64,000 nt of DNA, taken from NCBI GenBank assembly GCA_001662425.1, contig BDDC01000228.1, positions 2,188 through 66,187 of the forward strand. Direction: 5' to 3'. Positions 34,801 through 46,800 of the stretch are shown in pieces. Made by a program: the position numbers and the translations under genes. Numbering within the stretch: the first letter of the stretch is position 1; each line of letters opens with the position of its first letter. A model generated the notes under the pieces. It made no database searches and was not told the origin of the DNA. It saw nothing but the letters and a program-made list of their open reading frames with translations. The stretch is from Chlamydomonas sphaeroides (Eukaryota; Chlorophyta; Chlorophyceae; Chlamydomonadales; Chlamydomonadaceae).

Positions 34801-36192
34801 NNNNNNNNNNNNNNNNNNNNNNNNNNNNNNNNNNNNNNNNNNNNNNNNNNNNNNNNNNNNNNNNNNNNNNNNNNNNNNNNNNNNNNNNNNNNNNNNNNNN
34901 NNNNNNNNNNNNNNNNNNNNNNNNNNNNNNNNNNNNNNNNNNNNNNNNNNNNNNNNNNNNNNNNNNNNNNNNNNNNNNNNNNNNNNNNNNNNNNNNNNNN
35001 NNNNNNNNNNNNNNNNNNNNNNNNNNNNNNNNNNNNNNNNNNNNNNNNNNNNNNNNNNNNNNNNNNNNNNNNNNNNNNNNNNNNNNNNNNNNNNNNNNNN
35101 NNNNNNNNNNNNNNNNNNNNNNNNNNNNNNNNNNNNNNNNNNNNNNNNNNNNNNNNNNNNNNNNNNNNNTTGGCGGCGATGGCGGCGGCGGCGGCCTCGG
35201 TGGGGTTCTCCAGGTCCAGGCTTTGCGCAGCCTTGACGGTGGCGGAGATAACGGTGAGGGAGGCGTCCGTCTCCATGAGGGCCATAGCGATGTCCCACAC
35301 GCGGGAGTTGCGGCGCTGCGCCAGGACAGCACGCGAGGGAGAGAGGGGCAAGGGACGGGGGTCAGCGGCGGGCACTATGCAAGCAGGGGCCAGGAGGGCA
35401 GGTGGCGCGCCCTTTGGCGGGCGGTGGGCGCGGCCAGTGTCGCAGTTGTGCGAAGCGCTGGTACACATCGGCGCCGTATGTTGCGAAATCACGAGCGACC
35501 AGACCCACCTTGAGCTCCTCGATCTCGTAGTAGAGTTGGTCCAGGCGCTCCGCCTTGCCGCGGTTGGTGGTCGGCAGCGGTGGCGCCTCCGCCAGCGCGG
35601 ACGCCACCACGGCCGTGCGGCCGCCGCTGCCGCCGGACGACGACGCGACGCGCACAAAGCCATAGCCGACCATGGCCGTGGCCAGGGCGGCGGCCATGCG
35701 AACCTGCGTAGCGATAGCAATATAGCGACGAGGTTTGGGCGATTTGGTTGTGTTGGTCGTTGGGGAGCCAGCGGAACTCGGGTGCCCACGGCAACAGGCC
35801 GCATGTCGATGGCTGCGCATTGCGACGTGTGAGCATGCAGTCGCCACAACAATACGCGAATAGAGGTGCAGGAACGCAGTTGTGGCATGTTGCGGCTGGC
35901 TGGTGGCGCAGGTGGGGCTGTTGCGGTGGTAATGGCGCGCACCTGCTGCGAGTTGCGGATGTTCAGGCCGCCCGTCTCGAAGAGCGGGTTTGGGCGGGCA
36001 TGCACGGTAGCAGGGCCCTGAAACGTATGGAAGAGTCGCACGCAGAGCTCGAAGTGAGTGGTAGCTCCGAGGCAGCGGCGCAAGCGCCCGGTTCGGGGGG
36101 CATGCGAGACGAACCTGCGGTGGCGTAGCGGCTGCAGCGCGCTGCGGCTTCGCTAGGGCGCCCTTCGTCGTAAGGAAGAAGAAGCACGGCAC
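27618..36192 (-). CDS. KYD/NPSF-repeat protein, function unknown
   Basis: Not a family I recognise. Eighteen exons join in phase; in order: 36192-36115, 36017-35943, 35703-35509, 35315-33424 (with gap), 33205-33171, 32892-32836, 32696-32554, 32188-32064, 31895-31848, 31588-31535, 31356-31205, 31072-30970, 30381-30232, 29938-29804, 29521-29382, 29069-28526, 28299-28084 and 27761-27618. The N-terminus has NPLFETGGLNIRNSQQ and one possible helix (MAAALATAMVGYGFVRVA). The fourth exon is Ala/Pro-rich with six NPSF motifs (for example RFNPSFAAPDD). The middle exons each carry [KR]YD followed by hydrophobics and LL: KYDPLRNLL, KYDMVRGLL, KYDLLFDLL, KYDPVWCLL, KYDLVGSLL, KYDMLGQAV twice. Several KYD codons straddle introns. 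The C-terminal half has a more ordered look (PSLPDLVTRFGPGFADLAAQ). The 5' end and the final exon are less certain than the middle. Confidence 0.65.
27912..28114 (-). repeat. Tandem duplication across the end of KYD-gene exon 17
   Basis: Segments 27912-28004 and 28018-28114 are tandem copies. The last 31 bases of exon 17 (28084-28114) recur without change at 27974-28004 inside the following intron, donor GTGCGT included. A further partial copy starts at 27842. Confidence 0.9.
29231..29330. repeat. 20-bp x 5 minisatellite
   Basis: Five units close to cgccacccgggcagccgacg in the KYD-gene intron 29070-29381. Confidence 0.9.
30208..30322 (-). repeat. Exon duplication, copy 1 (exon 13 of KYD gene)
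   Basis: 115 bases identical but for one intronic position to 30946-31060. The copy covers the end of exon 13 (RSKYDMLGQAV to NWAASQ), its donor and 24 bases of intron. The coding parts are identical. Confidence 0.95.
30946..31060 (-). repeat. Exon duplication, copy 2 (exon 12 of KYD gene)
   Basis: Partner of 30208-30322, 738 bp away. Both copies sit in phase-0-ending exons, so including both keeps the frame and doubles a 30-residue block. Confidence 0.95.
34760..35169. other. Assembly gap (410 N) inside KYD-gene exon 4
   Basis: The gap interrupts the Ala-rich fourth exon; flanking sequence stays open in the gene's frame on each side. It may contain introns or more repeats. Confidence 0.9.
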
Positions 36193-36995
36193 GAGGACAA
36201 ATGCCTGCGTGGAGACGGCGTGTTGCGGCAGGGTTCACGGCGTGCGTGTGATGTATCGGACACCTGACCCGCTGCATCTGCTCACCCCCGCGAGCCGGTG
36301 GCACCATTGGAATACATTGGCAAACAACGGCGACACCGGTGATGGCGCGGCGACCTGCACGCAACAAGCAGTTGGATGGCATCCCAGGCACGCTACAAGG
36401 CAGAAGCCTGCGCGCGCCACAGCTTTCACACCTTTGGTGCGTCAGCGCGAAAGCCGCTGGCTTGCACGCGCAGGCCAGTCTGGTTGCGACGCAGAGGCGG
36501 AAGCAGCGTCAAAGCCGGTCGCATGCGCGTGCGACATGCGCCAGCGCTTTGACATGAGCTCGGCGGGCGAAGCTGGGCCCGAGCTGAGCCCAAGACTGCG
36601 TTCATCGTTGTCGGGTCGTTGGCGTGCGCCCCTCACGCCCGGGCTGCTGCGCCGGAGGCAACCACCAGCGCGAGATATCTAACAGCGTAATGGATGTCCC
36701 TTAAGGACTTAAGGCGATGCAGCGCTGCCACGAGGGATGCGCTTGGGTCAACGCGGTCTAGAGCGTTCACAACACGATGTATGTTCCTACGTATGCTATT
36801 GTTGACTATGAAGCGCATGCGCAAGGCGTATGAGCATTCGCTGAAATCGAAGATCGCGTTTTCCGCGTGCAGCCGTTACAGCACACATTCTGCCTCCGAG
36901 GGGACTATCTCATTTCGAGCTTGCTCGTCGCAGCTGCCGCGGAAGTCTTCCTCTGCTCGCCGACCCGGCGACCCGCGGGCGCACTCGTCAGGCAA
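36193..36995. promoter_or_regulatory. Divergent promoter region, KYD gene / DUF3429 gene
   Basis: 803 bp between two divergent predicted starts, AT-richer than its neighbours (notably 36660-36870). No defined element was recognised. The DUF3429 start is tentative, so the right edge could shift. Confidence 0.4.
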
Positions 36996-39900
36996 ATGCT
37001 CCAGCGGCGTGCGCTCCAGGTTAGCCATCACGCTATGCATCTGATGCTTGTCAGCTGGGCCCGTTGTGCGCTTTCACGTGTACTCACGCAGTGTTGATGG
37101 CAGCAATCGTGCCGCGACGCGCTGAGCCCTCTCGCTCCTCGCTCCGTGACGCTGCTCCTGGCGATGTAGGTGGTCCTGCAGGTCGCGGGGCGGCATGGTA
37201 GCGAGGCCGGCTCGCTGCTCCCATCGGCATGCGCCAGCGGCGCGTATCCCCTAGCCGCAGCCTGCCGCGGCGCGTCCACAGGCCCTGCCTCGCCCGGTCC
37301 AGGGCCCAGCTCGGCGGCGGCACGGCCAGGCTCCAGCGCCGCCGCGGCGGCAGCTGCAGCCAGCACCAGCGGCGCCGCGGCGGAGACGCCCATGTCCGCG
37401 CTGGCGCGGCAGCAGCAGGTGCGGGCGCGGTGCCAAGGCCTCGCAGCAGCTGCTGCTCTGCTGCTATCTAGTTCCATAGCGTGACGGAGGGTGGCTGTGG
37501 GAGCAATGGCGTGCAGTCTGCCGGGCTAGCTCCCGCCCCCGACAGTGGCGGCGGCCGCACGCGAGGCCGGCGGGTGCGCCCCGCACCCCCGCACGCACCC
37601 CCGCCAGAGCCCCCGTCAGCACGGGGGCGGCATACGATAAGAGCCCACTGGGCGTCATGCCGGAGCGCCCGAGAGCGCAGCCTTGCCGAGCCGAGCAAGG
37701 AGGCGGGATGGGCGCGCTGGTTCGCGCTGCGTGCGGCGCTGCCGCTCCAGTGCGGCCGCACGCACGGTTGCGGACCCGCAGCTGGGACCGGACCCAAAGC
37801 TCCTCGCGTCGGCCAGCTGGCCCGCCAAGGGGCACGAACCTGAGCGGCGCAACGGCGCCCCGCGAGGGCCAAGCTGGGGCGGGGGTGAGGCGCTGTAGCT
37901 CCTGCGAGGGCCATCGCAGGCCGGGTGTCGGCCCACCGGCGGGGCCGTCGGCGAGGACGTGTAGCTGGGCTCGTGGCCGCGTCGTGCGCTGCCCTGGCCG
38001 GCGGCGCAGCCAGGGGCCCGGAATGGGGTGCGGCGCCACGGCGGCCGTTGCTCCCTGGGGCCCGCTGGCGGCGGGGTCGTCCGGGGGCCGGCCTTGGCTC
38101 CGGGCTGCGTGCGGGAGTGCAGGGGCGACACACACCCGGCTGCTGGCAGGGACGTGTGGTCCGGGGGCTTCCCTTTGGCGGCTCACCGGACCTCGCAGAG
38201 CCGGCGGCAGGCCAGCGCCGGGGTGCTGCTAGGAGCCGCGGACAGCTCCATGGGGGGCAGCGGCAGGCCTGGCACGGCCACGGCCTCTGGCTAGCCCGAT
38301 GGCCGCCCTGACCCCACGGCTGTGGCCCTGCCGCCGAGCCCGTGGTGCTGCATGCAACTCCCTCCTCATGACCTATGAAAGGTTGGCCTGCGCCATGCCG
38401 AGCGGTGCCCATCGTGCCCATGCCCCCCGCAGGCGCTGTCGTCAATGCCGCTCTACCCCAAGATGCTGGGCTTTGCGGGTGCGGCGGTGGTGGTTGGGGC
38501 GCGTTGGGGGTACTGGGTTGACTGGCCTGCACTCCACTCCGACCCAGCTCCCAGCTGCCCCCGTTGTCGTCGACCCAGCGTCCCCCCGTTGCCGGCTGGC
38601 CGCTTCTCCACTGCCTGCGCTCTGCCCCTCCACGCTATGGCTGCAGGCGCCATCCCCTTCCTCACGCTCACGCCCGCCTTTGTGTCGGCCGCGGGCTTCC
38701 CCCACCTGGTTGACTATTGCGCGCAGGTGCGGGCGGGAAGGGGGATGGGGAGGGGTTGGAGTGACAGGGTATGGCACGATAGCGTGCCAGCTATACGAGG
38801 GGTGGCGTTGGGCGGCAATGAGGGTAAGCGGTTGGCTGGGACACGGGCGGGCGCTGCAGAGCAGCTATCGGCACGATCCTCCTTGCACATTGCCGTACCC
38901 GCTCATAGCAACCCGTCGTGGCCCCCGCCGTGCCTGTTGTGAGCTTGTGACACCCCTGCCGCCGCCGCCCCTGCCGTACCACAGATGCAGCTAGTGTACG
39001 GCGGCAGCATCGTGACGTTCCTGGGCGCCGTACACTGGGGCCTGGCCATGAGCAGCCACGCGGCGCTGGCGGGTGAGGGCAGCGGCAGGTGCAGTGTGGG
39101 GTGAGGGGCGGGGGGCCTAGCTGCCTCACTCGTTGGGGGCGTGTCGCTGGGTACGGACGTCCGGTCTTGGTCGGATGGGCCGCGTCGTCGGTGTCCTGGG
39201 AAAGACGCGCTGCTAAAGGCTTTCTGCGCGGAGAGCGCGCACCGCACGGTCCGCCGCCGCAAAGGGGAGCACCCGCCGAGCCCAGTCATGCCACCACAAC
39301 GCGCTACCGGGGAAGGCGCAGCGCTGCGCTCACCCGCCGGCGCTGCGGCCCATGGCCGCCTGCCCGGCATCCGCATCCGCAACCACGGGCCGTCCCGGGT
39401 CCTGCCCAGGGCCCGGCCCGGGGCCAGCGCGCTGCCGTGTGCCGGCCTGGCCGAGCCAGGGCGGCGGCCACGGCAGGACGGTGGCTATGCGGGCCTGGCC
39501 GATGCGGAGGAGGGGCCTGGCGGTACCACCACCAGCCGCTGCCCCCGCCAGCCTTGGGCCAGCCAGGTGCCAGCTCACAAGCCCATCGCCACACAGGTTC
39601 CCACACACCACCACCACAACCACAACCACCACAACCACACACCACCACATGGCATTCAGCCATGACGTGTGGCCTGCTCCCACGCCTCCACGCCGCGCGC
39701 CGGCCCCTCCTCCAGGCGGCGCCTCGCGCAAGGCCATTGGCGCGCTCAACGAGCGCTTTGTTTGGAGCGTGACGCCCTCTCTGGCGGCTGTGGCGGCGCT
39801 GATGATGCAGCCGGCGCAGGGCAGCCTGGCCGTCGCGGTGCTGCTGGTGGGGCCCCCGGGTCTTGCACGCACGTCCGTGTGTTCAGGAATAGGTAACATA

Positions 39901-40830
39901 TAGTAAGCACGACCCGCGCGACACGCCCTGGGTTGGTGACGCGTCGGTCTTGCGAATGAAGCAGGGATGCGTTCAGGTGCGCCGGTGCGGGAAACGAAAC
40001 CAAGTGCCGCCTTGAGAGACCTCGGTCCCCGGCCCGCCCAGCCGCGTACCAGTGTATATGTTACCTGGCGTCGGACATGTCTATTGGTGCTGCCGCACGT
40101 CTGTGTGTTCATAATATACTGTGTGTGTGCTGGACGTAGAGACACGCGGCACGAGACACGTGGCAGTGACGTGTTGGCTTGAGCAGCTCACAGTCGTTTG
40201 CGATGCTTGCGCTGTTGGCGCACAGGGCGCTGTAGGGCGTTGCCACTTGCCGGCGACCGAGGCCTCGTCGGCATGACTCTATGGCCGCCCCTCCCGCACG
40301 CCGCCCTCCCCTCAGGGCATCTGCTACCTGTCGGACGCCAGCTACTTCCGCAACGGCGTGCTGCCCAGCTGGTGAGGGGGGAGGGGCGGGAGGGGCCCCG
40401 AGTCGTGCCTGCCCGCGAAGAAGATGCGTGGAGGTTCGGCCGTCGTCCATCGGAGTGCTGACCCGCGAGTGGGCGGGGCGGGTAGAGGGGGGAAAGGGAG
40501 GGGCGGGGCAGGAAGACGCACGCAGACAACGAACGCAGGAGGTAGCGGGCATCCGCAGCAGCCCGAGACCGATGGCGGCTGCAGCCCCGTGCTCCCGTGA
40601 AGCACCGCCATCCCTCCACGCCGCCGCCCCACCTTCCTCCTCCCTGCAGGTACATGTCGCTCCGCGGCTTCCTCACGCTTCTGGCCATGGCCTCCATGCT
40701 GTCCACCACCGCCCACTACCTCGCGGCCGACATCAGCAAGGCGCAGAAGCTGATGGAGGCGGACGACGCGGCGCGGGCGGCGCGGCTGGAGGCGAGGGCG
40801 GCGAGCGTGGCGGCGGGCATGAAGCAGTGA
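36996..40830 (+). CDS. DUF3429/TMEM69-like membrane protein, probably organellar
   Basis: Small multi-pass protein of a family found in bacteria and mitochondria, function unknown. Exons 36996-37019, 37182-37418, 38433-38478, 38647-38726, 38985-39072, 39716-39846, 40316-40371 and 40650-40830 join in phase to 280 residues. The first ~90 residues are Arg/Ala/Ser-rich without acidic clusters, like a transit peptide. The family core follows: MLGFAGAIPFLTLTPAF, then LVYGGSIVTFLGAVHWGLAM, ERFVWSVTPSLAAVAALM, then SDASYFRNGVLPSWYMSLR and a last hydrophobic helix. The YGGSIVTFLGAVHWG and PSWYxxLR motifs carry the call. The core exons are certain; the 24-nt first exon (MLQRRALQ) and its splice are inferred from phase only. 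Confidence 0.82.
39603..39651 (+). repeat. (ACC/AAC)n simple repeat
   Basis: Cac/aac triplet tract in the DUF3429 intron 39073-39715. Confidence 0.85.
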
Positions 40831-43800
40831 GGGGCGGACAGGAGGGCAGGGGCGGAGGGGCCCGGGGGCGGCCCGCGTGGTGCCGCGGTGCGCGGTGGGG
40901 TTGGGCAGGGGCGTGGAGAGGGGGCAGTGGAGGGGCCGAGAGGAGAGCGGCCGAGCAGGGGGCGGGCGGTGCTGGTGCCGACTGGGGAGCAAGCGGCGCG
41001 AGACGTGGGGCCGAAGGTGCAGGCGCTGCTGATAGGGGAGCTTCCTTGGGGATGGACGGTCGGGGCGCGGGTGGAGACGCGGGATGGCGAGCGATCAAGA
41101 GCGCGTTTGGGTTTCGAGCGGGGGAAGATGAAGAGAGGGGCCGCGGGCACGCCCTGTGTGCTGGGGTACCTAAAGAATAACGGAGCCGAAAGCCTGTGAC
41201 CTGCCGAGTAGGGTTACAGCCTGCTGGGGTGGCGCTGGCGCTGGGCTGTGGTCAGGGCGCCCTTGCCAGCGTGCACAGGGCGGCAGGAGGACGACGCCCT
41301 ATCACGCCTCCCCACGTGCTGGCGGCGCCGCAGTTGTTACGGCCAATGCAGGGCCCTCCAGCGGGGCCAAAGCGACGTGGGCGCTGTGAACAGGCGTGCA
41401 CGCCAGCTCCAGGCACCAGCCGTGCCAGGGTCTTCACATGGCCCCCGCCAGGCGCCGCTGGCGTGGCCCCTGCCACACGACCCGCTCCAACCCGATGGCA
41501 TTGGCCGTGAGGAGCAGCACCGATGCAGCGCACGAGGGCGCCAGTGGCCGGGGCGTCGTGCCGTTCGTGCCTTCCGAGGCGCACTCTCGCACCTCCGCGG
41601 CTCCCGGTCCGCACCACGGCTTCTGGTGCAGCGCCGGGGTCATCATCGAAACATCAAACACGCACACACACCTACACACACACGCCACTTATACGTACAA
41701 CTGAAACACCTGTGCACATGTCATACTTTGCCGCGCTCACTTCGGCATCTGCATGTGGCCCCGGTCGTGTCCAAGTGCCCAATACCAGAGGCCACATCCA
41801 CGCACTGCGCGCCATCCCCCGCCAGCAAAGAGCAAGCAGCCCCGGTCCGCCAGAGCCCCCAGCGCAACGCCGCGCGGCCCCAACACGGCACGGACCAGAA
41901 ACACAGCCACACACCCCACGCCCTCACGCCAGCCGCCCACCCCAGGCGGCCTGGCCGCAGGGTCCGAGCATTGAAGGGCTGCCGAGAACATCCAACCAAC
42001 AGCAGCAGCACGCCGCCGCCCAACCCCAGATTCCAGCGCGCGCGCGGCACCTGGCGCGCGAGGCCAGCACGCGAGGCCCTGAGCGGCGTGGCGGCATACC
42101 TCCCAGGCGCCGATGCCGGGCCGCGCGGCGCCCGGTCGCCGCCGCTGCGCCCACGCCCCCGACCGCCGCGCCGCGCGCATGAGTGTCGGTGCGCTGGGCC
42201 ACAGCGACAGCACGCTGCGGGCCGCAGCGGCAGCGGCTCGCCTAGCGGACCCAAGCGGCTGCTGCTGCCTATGGTCGATACCCTTTTCCCCTAAGCTCCC
42301 ACCGGGCTCACTCGCCCCCGCAGCCCCACGTCAAAACCGGTCGCCGTCCGAGCTCCCCACAAGCAGGCGGCGCGCGAGCAGACGACGGGGGTAGGGCGAC
42401 CGCGACGAGGCCATTCGACGGCATGCCACGCCACAACAGGGCGCACAGCCGGGCGGGCGCTGCCTTCGAAGCAAGTCTAATTCACGTGCGAACACACATA
42501 CCACGTGCGAACAACCCCTCAAGCGAAGCCCATGCGGCCGCCCCCACCGCCGCGGCCCGCCTCGCCCGAGCTCCCCCTCCCGCTCTCGCCGTCCTCCATA
42601 CCCTCCACGCGCCCGCATATACCCCTCGCCCTGGCCCGCAAGACCAAGGGGGACAGTGCACGCATCGAGCCCCCGCGGCAACAAAGTACTTAACGCCTCC
42701 TCCACAGGCAGGACAGGCCGCTCGACCCAGTGTTCTTCCGACACGCCCCTGCAAGGAGTCAACGGTCAGCAGCACCGAGGCGCCCACAAGGCCCCAGCGC
42801 GCGTCGCCGGCCCGCGTGGCGACACGACGAGCAGCCGCCGCCACGGTCCTCCGTCCGCAAGCGCATCCTTCTAAAGCCGAGCACGGGTGCTCGCAGCGCT
42901 GCGGGCCGCAGCCCGGCGCTTATTGCAATGCGGTTGCGATAGATGCTCGCGAAGTGCCGCTGCCCTCCCCGCCGCTGCCCGCGGCGTCACGCTCCCCGCC
43001 ACCGCTTCAATCCCTGTCCGCTGCACCCGCCTCCTGCCGCGGCGGCACCGCCCTGAGCCCCCTGCGCGGCCCGCCACATCTGCCGAGGCGGCCGGGCGCA
43101 ACGCGCCGCAGTGGTCCGCGCCTGGCCGTCTGGGAGGGCACGGCCTCCAAGCGCCACAGCCTAGCGCGGTACTCGGACCTGGCCGGGCCTCCACGGCTAC
43201 AGCCCGTAGCGCGGCACCGGCCCTGCCGCCGGCCCATGGCTGCTGCCACCGCCCTCGCCACCGCCCGCGCGCTTCAGGGCTGTGTGGCACTGGATTGCCT
43301 CGCCCGCGCCGACCGGCGCGCCGAGCTCGAGGCGACGCAGCCCCGCCGCGGGTGCCGCGACGGCGGTCGGCTCCGTTGGAAGCCCACCGGCGCGCGCTGC
43401 AGGGATCATCGGGGGAGCCCCTGCTCCCTGCTGGGCAGCCCTTGCGCAACGCAACGGCTGCAGCTGGTTGCTCCAGGGCTGCCGCCGCCGCGGGCCCCAG
43501 CCGTCCGCCTGTGGCTCCAGGGCTGCTGGGGCCGCTGCTCGGCGCTGCCCCAGGCGTGTCGTGGGCCCCAGGCAGAACGCTGGGCAGCTGGCCTGGGCCG
43601 CCCGCTTGCCGTGCTGCGTGCCGGCAGGGCCACAGCCGGTGACCCCATGCCGCTGGCCCCCGCAAAACTTAGCCAGGCGCTGGCTAGGCTGCAGCCGCGC
43701 CGACACCTGCTCCCGCCGCGAGCGGCCGCGCTCCCCCAAAGCAACGTACGGTAGCGGCGCGCGCGTGTGCCTGCTCCCTCCGCAGCCGGCTCGCGCGCGC

Positions 43801-43855
43801 CGGTGCCAGCGCGCCCGCTGCCCTCCGCCGCTGCCCCGGGGCGGTGCGGCGCCTG
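40831..43855. other. 3.0-kb convergent intergenic region
   Basis: Between the stops of the DUF3429 gene (+) and the ammonium transporter (-). It contains a CA-rich microsatellite at 41659-41690. A 443-residue open frame (42423-43754, +) has no recognisable domain, is rich in Arg/Pro/Ala as expected of GC-rich noncoding DNA, and is not called. One or both genes probably have long 3' UTRs here. Confidence 0.5.
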
Positions 43856-46800
43856 CTACCGCTCGGTGCTGCCCGCGTTGTAGGGCACCAGGTTGAACTC
43901 GGGGTAGGCGGGGCCGCCGTGCTCCATGTTGTCCAGGCCCGCCAGCTCCGTCACCTGAGCGGGCGTGTTGGCGCACAGGAGCCACGGCCGTCGGGCTACG
44001 GTTGCACACTAGGGCAGCCCGCCTCCGCCTCGCCACGTCACATCACGAATAGCGGGTCCCATCGCGTGCGGTCGCGGCATAGCAAGCATGCCGGCACGGC
44101 CGCGCGCACATGTGCCTTGTGGCAGGCAGCTGTAGGCAGCTGCAGGGCGCATGCGCGGCCCTACACACACACCCTGGGACCCACCTGGTCCACCCTGAGG
44201 CGGCCGAACTTGCGCAGCGCCCAGAACACGGCCAGCGAGAACAGCCCCGTCCAGGCCGTGACAGCCACCAGGCCTGAGGCGGGCCGGCAGGGCACGGGGG
44301 GCGCATGCGCAGCATCAGGCTCAGCAGGGGACTCAGCAGCGGGGTTGCGGCCGTCGCGGTCGTGGGCAAGGGCCGCCGGGCGCCGCCTCCATTGCCGCGG
44401 GACATTCGCGGACGCGCCGCGCGGCTGGCCCTGCCCCGTTGCCCAGGCCCCACTGATCCTCGCCCACTCCCCTCCCTGGCCCTGCCGCACCCAGCAGCTC
44501 CAGCCCCAGCAGCAGCCCGCCCTTGCGGGCGCCGTACACCAGGCCGCCGCAGTCGTAGCCGGTGAGGGCCTGTGGGGAAAGGAATGGGGTGCATCGTCAG
44601 TCGCTGCGCGGAGCGCGCGCTCTGTGAGACACGCGGCGGGCTCAGCATGCAGGCGGCGCACCCCTCGCAACGGGCACCGCGCATCTCGACGTACTGCGGC
44701 CGCATACCGATACATCCATCTATGGCTGGTCTGTGTCCATAGAGCTCAGCTGTGTCCATAGCACGACTGCAGCACATACCATCCCGCATGCCGCGCACCT
44801 TGACGTACTGCGGCCGCGCCAGCACGCCCAGCAGCAGCGTGCCCGCGGAGCCGCAGCCAAAGTGGATGGCCGACGACTCGAGCGGGTCGTCCACGTTGAA
44901 GCGGACCTGGCGGCCAGGGAGGGGCGGCGGCAGGTGCCGGCACACGCTTTTCGCATGTGCCGCGCGTGGCACCTGGGTGGGGTCAGCCGCAGTGAGTGAG
45001 GCCGGGCCTAGGTGCGACTGCCGACGGCGCGTGGCGTGGCTGGTCAGCACGCTGCCAGCTGGCGCAGGACGGGACGTGCCGCATGCAAGACCACGCGACG
45101 ACTGGGGCCCTTGCGGAGCAGACGAGCGTGTGTCAGACACGCCGTGTCGTTGCCGGGGGCCGCCCGCGCCCACCAGCAGCCGCGCGCCGCCCCGGTAGGC
45201 CTTCACCCCGTCACCCGTAGGGGTGGGCTCTTATGCGGAATTCTAAATGGAAGCACATAGCTAAACGTATGATGCTGCATGTGGGACTCTATAGGGAAGC
45301 GCAACCCGGCCCACCAGCAGCCTCGCGCCGCCCAGGTACAGCGCCGCCGCCACCAGGCCGTACACGACGGCGGCCCAGGAGGTGATGAAGCCGCAGGCGG
45401 GCGTGCTAATGACCAGGCCCGCCAGCAGCGCGTTGCAGCACACGCACAGGTCCACGGTGCCGGAGCGCAGGCTGGGGTGGTGGGAGGAAGGAGAGAGCAG
45501 GAAAAGAGGGGGAAGGGACCGTGGAAGGTCTTCTAAGACGGCTGTAAAGCTACTGCGCAATATGCGCGCTGCTGCCGGCCAGCGCCGCTGCCACCACCGC
45601 ACGCTGTATGTCCAAGTGTTAAGTAGAGTATGCATGTGCGTGGGTGGCGGTCATGGGGCCGAGCGCGGGGGCCATGTGGGGACTTCACGGTAGCTTAGCG
45701 GGTGTGTCCGAGGCACGCTGCCTCATCAGCAAGGTGTCATGGACCTCGGGCGAGAGCTGTGCGAATGCGACCCCACCTGCTTAGCAGCAGCGCGGTCAGC
45801 CCCGACACCGAGGCGGTGAGCGTCATGTTGAGCGCCACCCGGTCCGCGGGCGTGGGCGGCAGCCCGCCGTACGCCCCGGCCGGCGGCTCGTACACGCCCG
45901 CATCGGCGGCGGCAGCAGCGGCGGCGGCGGCGAGGGAGCCGGTGTAGACGTAGGTGGAGCCGCAGTTGAAGCCGAACCAGCCAAACCACAGGAAGCTGGG
46001 GGACGGGGGCGGCGACGGGTGGAAGGGAGCAGGGGCCCGCGCATGGGGCATGCGATGGCGGTCACACGTCCACTGAGGCGAGGATGTGTGTGCCTGGGAG
46101 TGAGCGCTCACAGACCGCACCCACGCGGGGCGCACGCGCACGGGGCACGGGAGAGCGCCGCAGCGTGGCGGGTCGGGGCCCGCGCCACGCCGCCCACAGG
46201 ACGCAGGAGCTGGCTGCTAGCAATGGCGAGGCCCCGAACGCACCCTGTGCCCCCCAGAGGCCAGCTCTTGTCGATGCGCGGGCATGTGCCGATGTGGCGA
46301 TGCGCACACACGCTGTGGCATCGCACCGCATCCCTGCACACCGTACCAACTACGCACGCCCCGGTGAAGTTGATTCCCCAGGGACTCACAGCGTGCCGAT
46401 GGCCACCGACGACACGTCGTGCCCGGGCAGCTCCTTGGCCCGGCCCTCCTCGAAGCGCCCAATGCGGGGGCCCACCACCGTGGCCCCCACCAGGCCCATG
46501 ATGCCGCCTGGGGGACGGAGGGGGGAGGAGAGGGGAGAGCAGCAGGGAAGGGTTAGGCGAGGGAGCGCAGCCGAGGGCGGGGGACCCTCTCCGATTCCGC
46601 CCCCATGACCTTCCCCTCCCCCCTCCATCTCCCCCTGTCCAACCTCCCCGGCCCCCTCTTCCGCTTCCCGCCTCCTCCCCCAGCCCTCACCGCAGACGTG
46701 CACTGCTGCCCCTCCCGCAAAGTCCAGGAAGCGGCACTCGGTGCTTAGCCCCAGCAGCCAGGAGCTGGGGTGCCAGGCCCAGTGCACCACCACGGGGTGC

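Noticed and set aside
42423..43754. 443-residue plus-strand open frame after the DUF3429 gene
   Set aside because: No domain, no splice context, composition of GC-rich noncoding DNA, and it overlaps the expected 3' UTR of the ammonium transporter.
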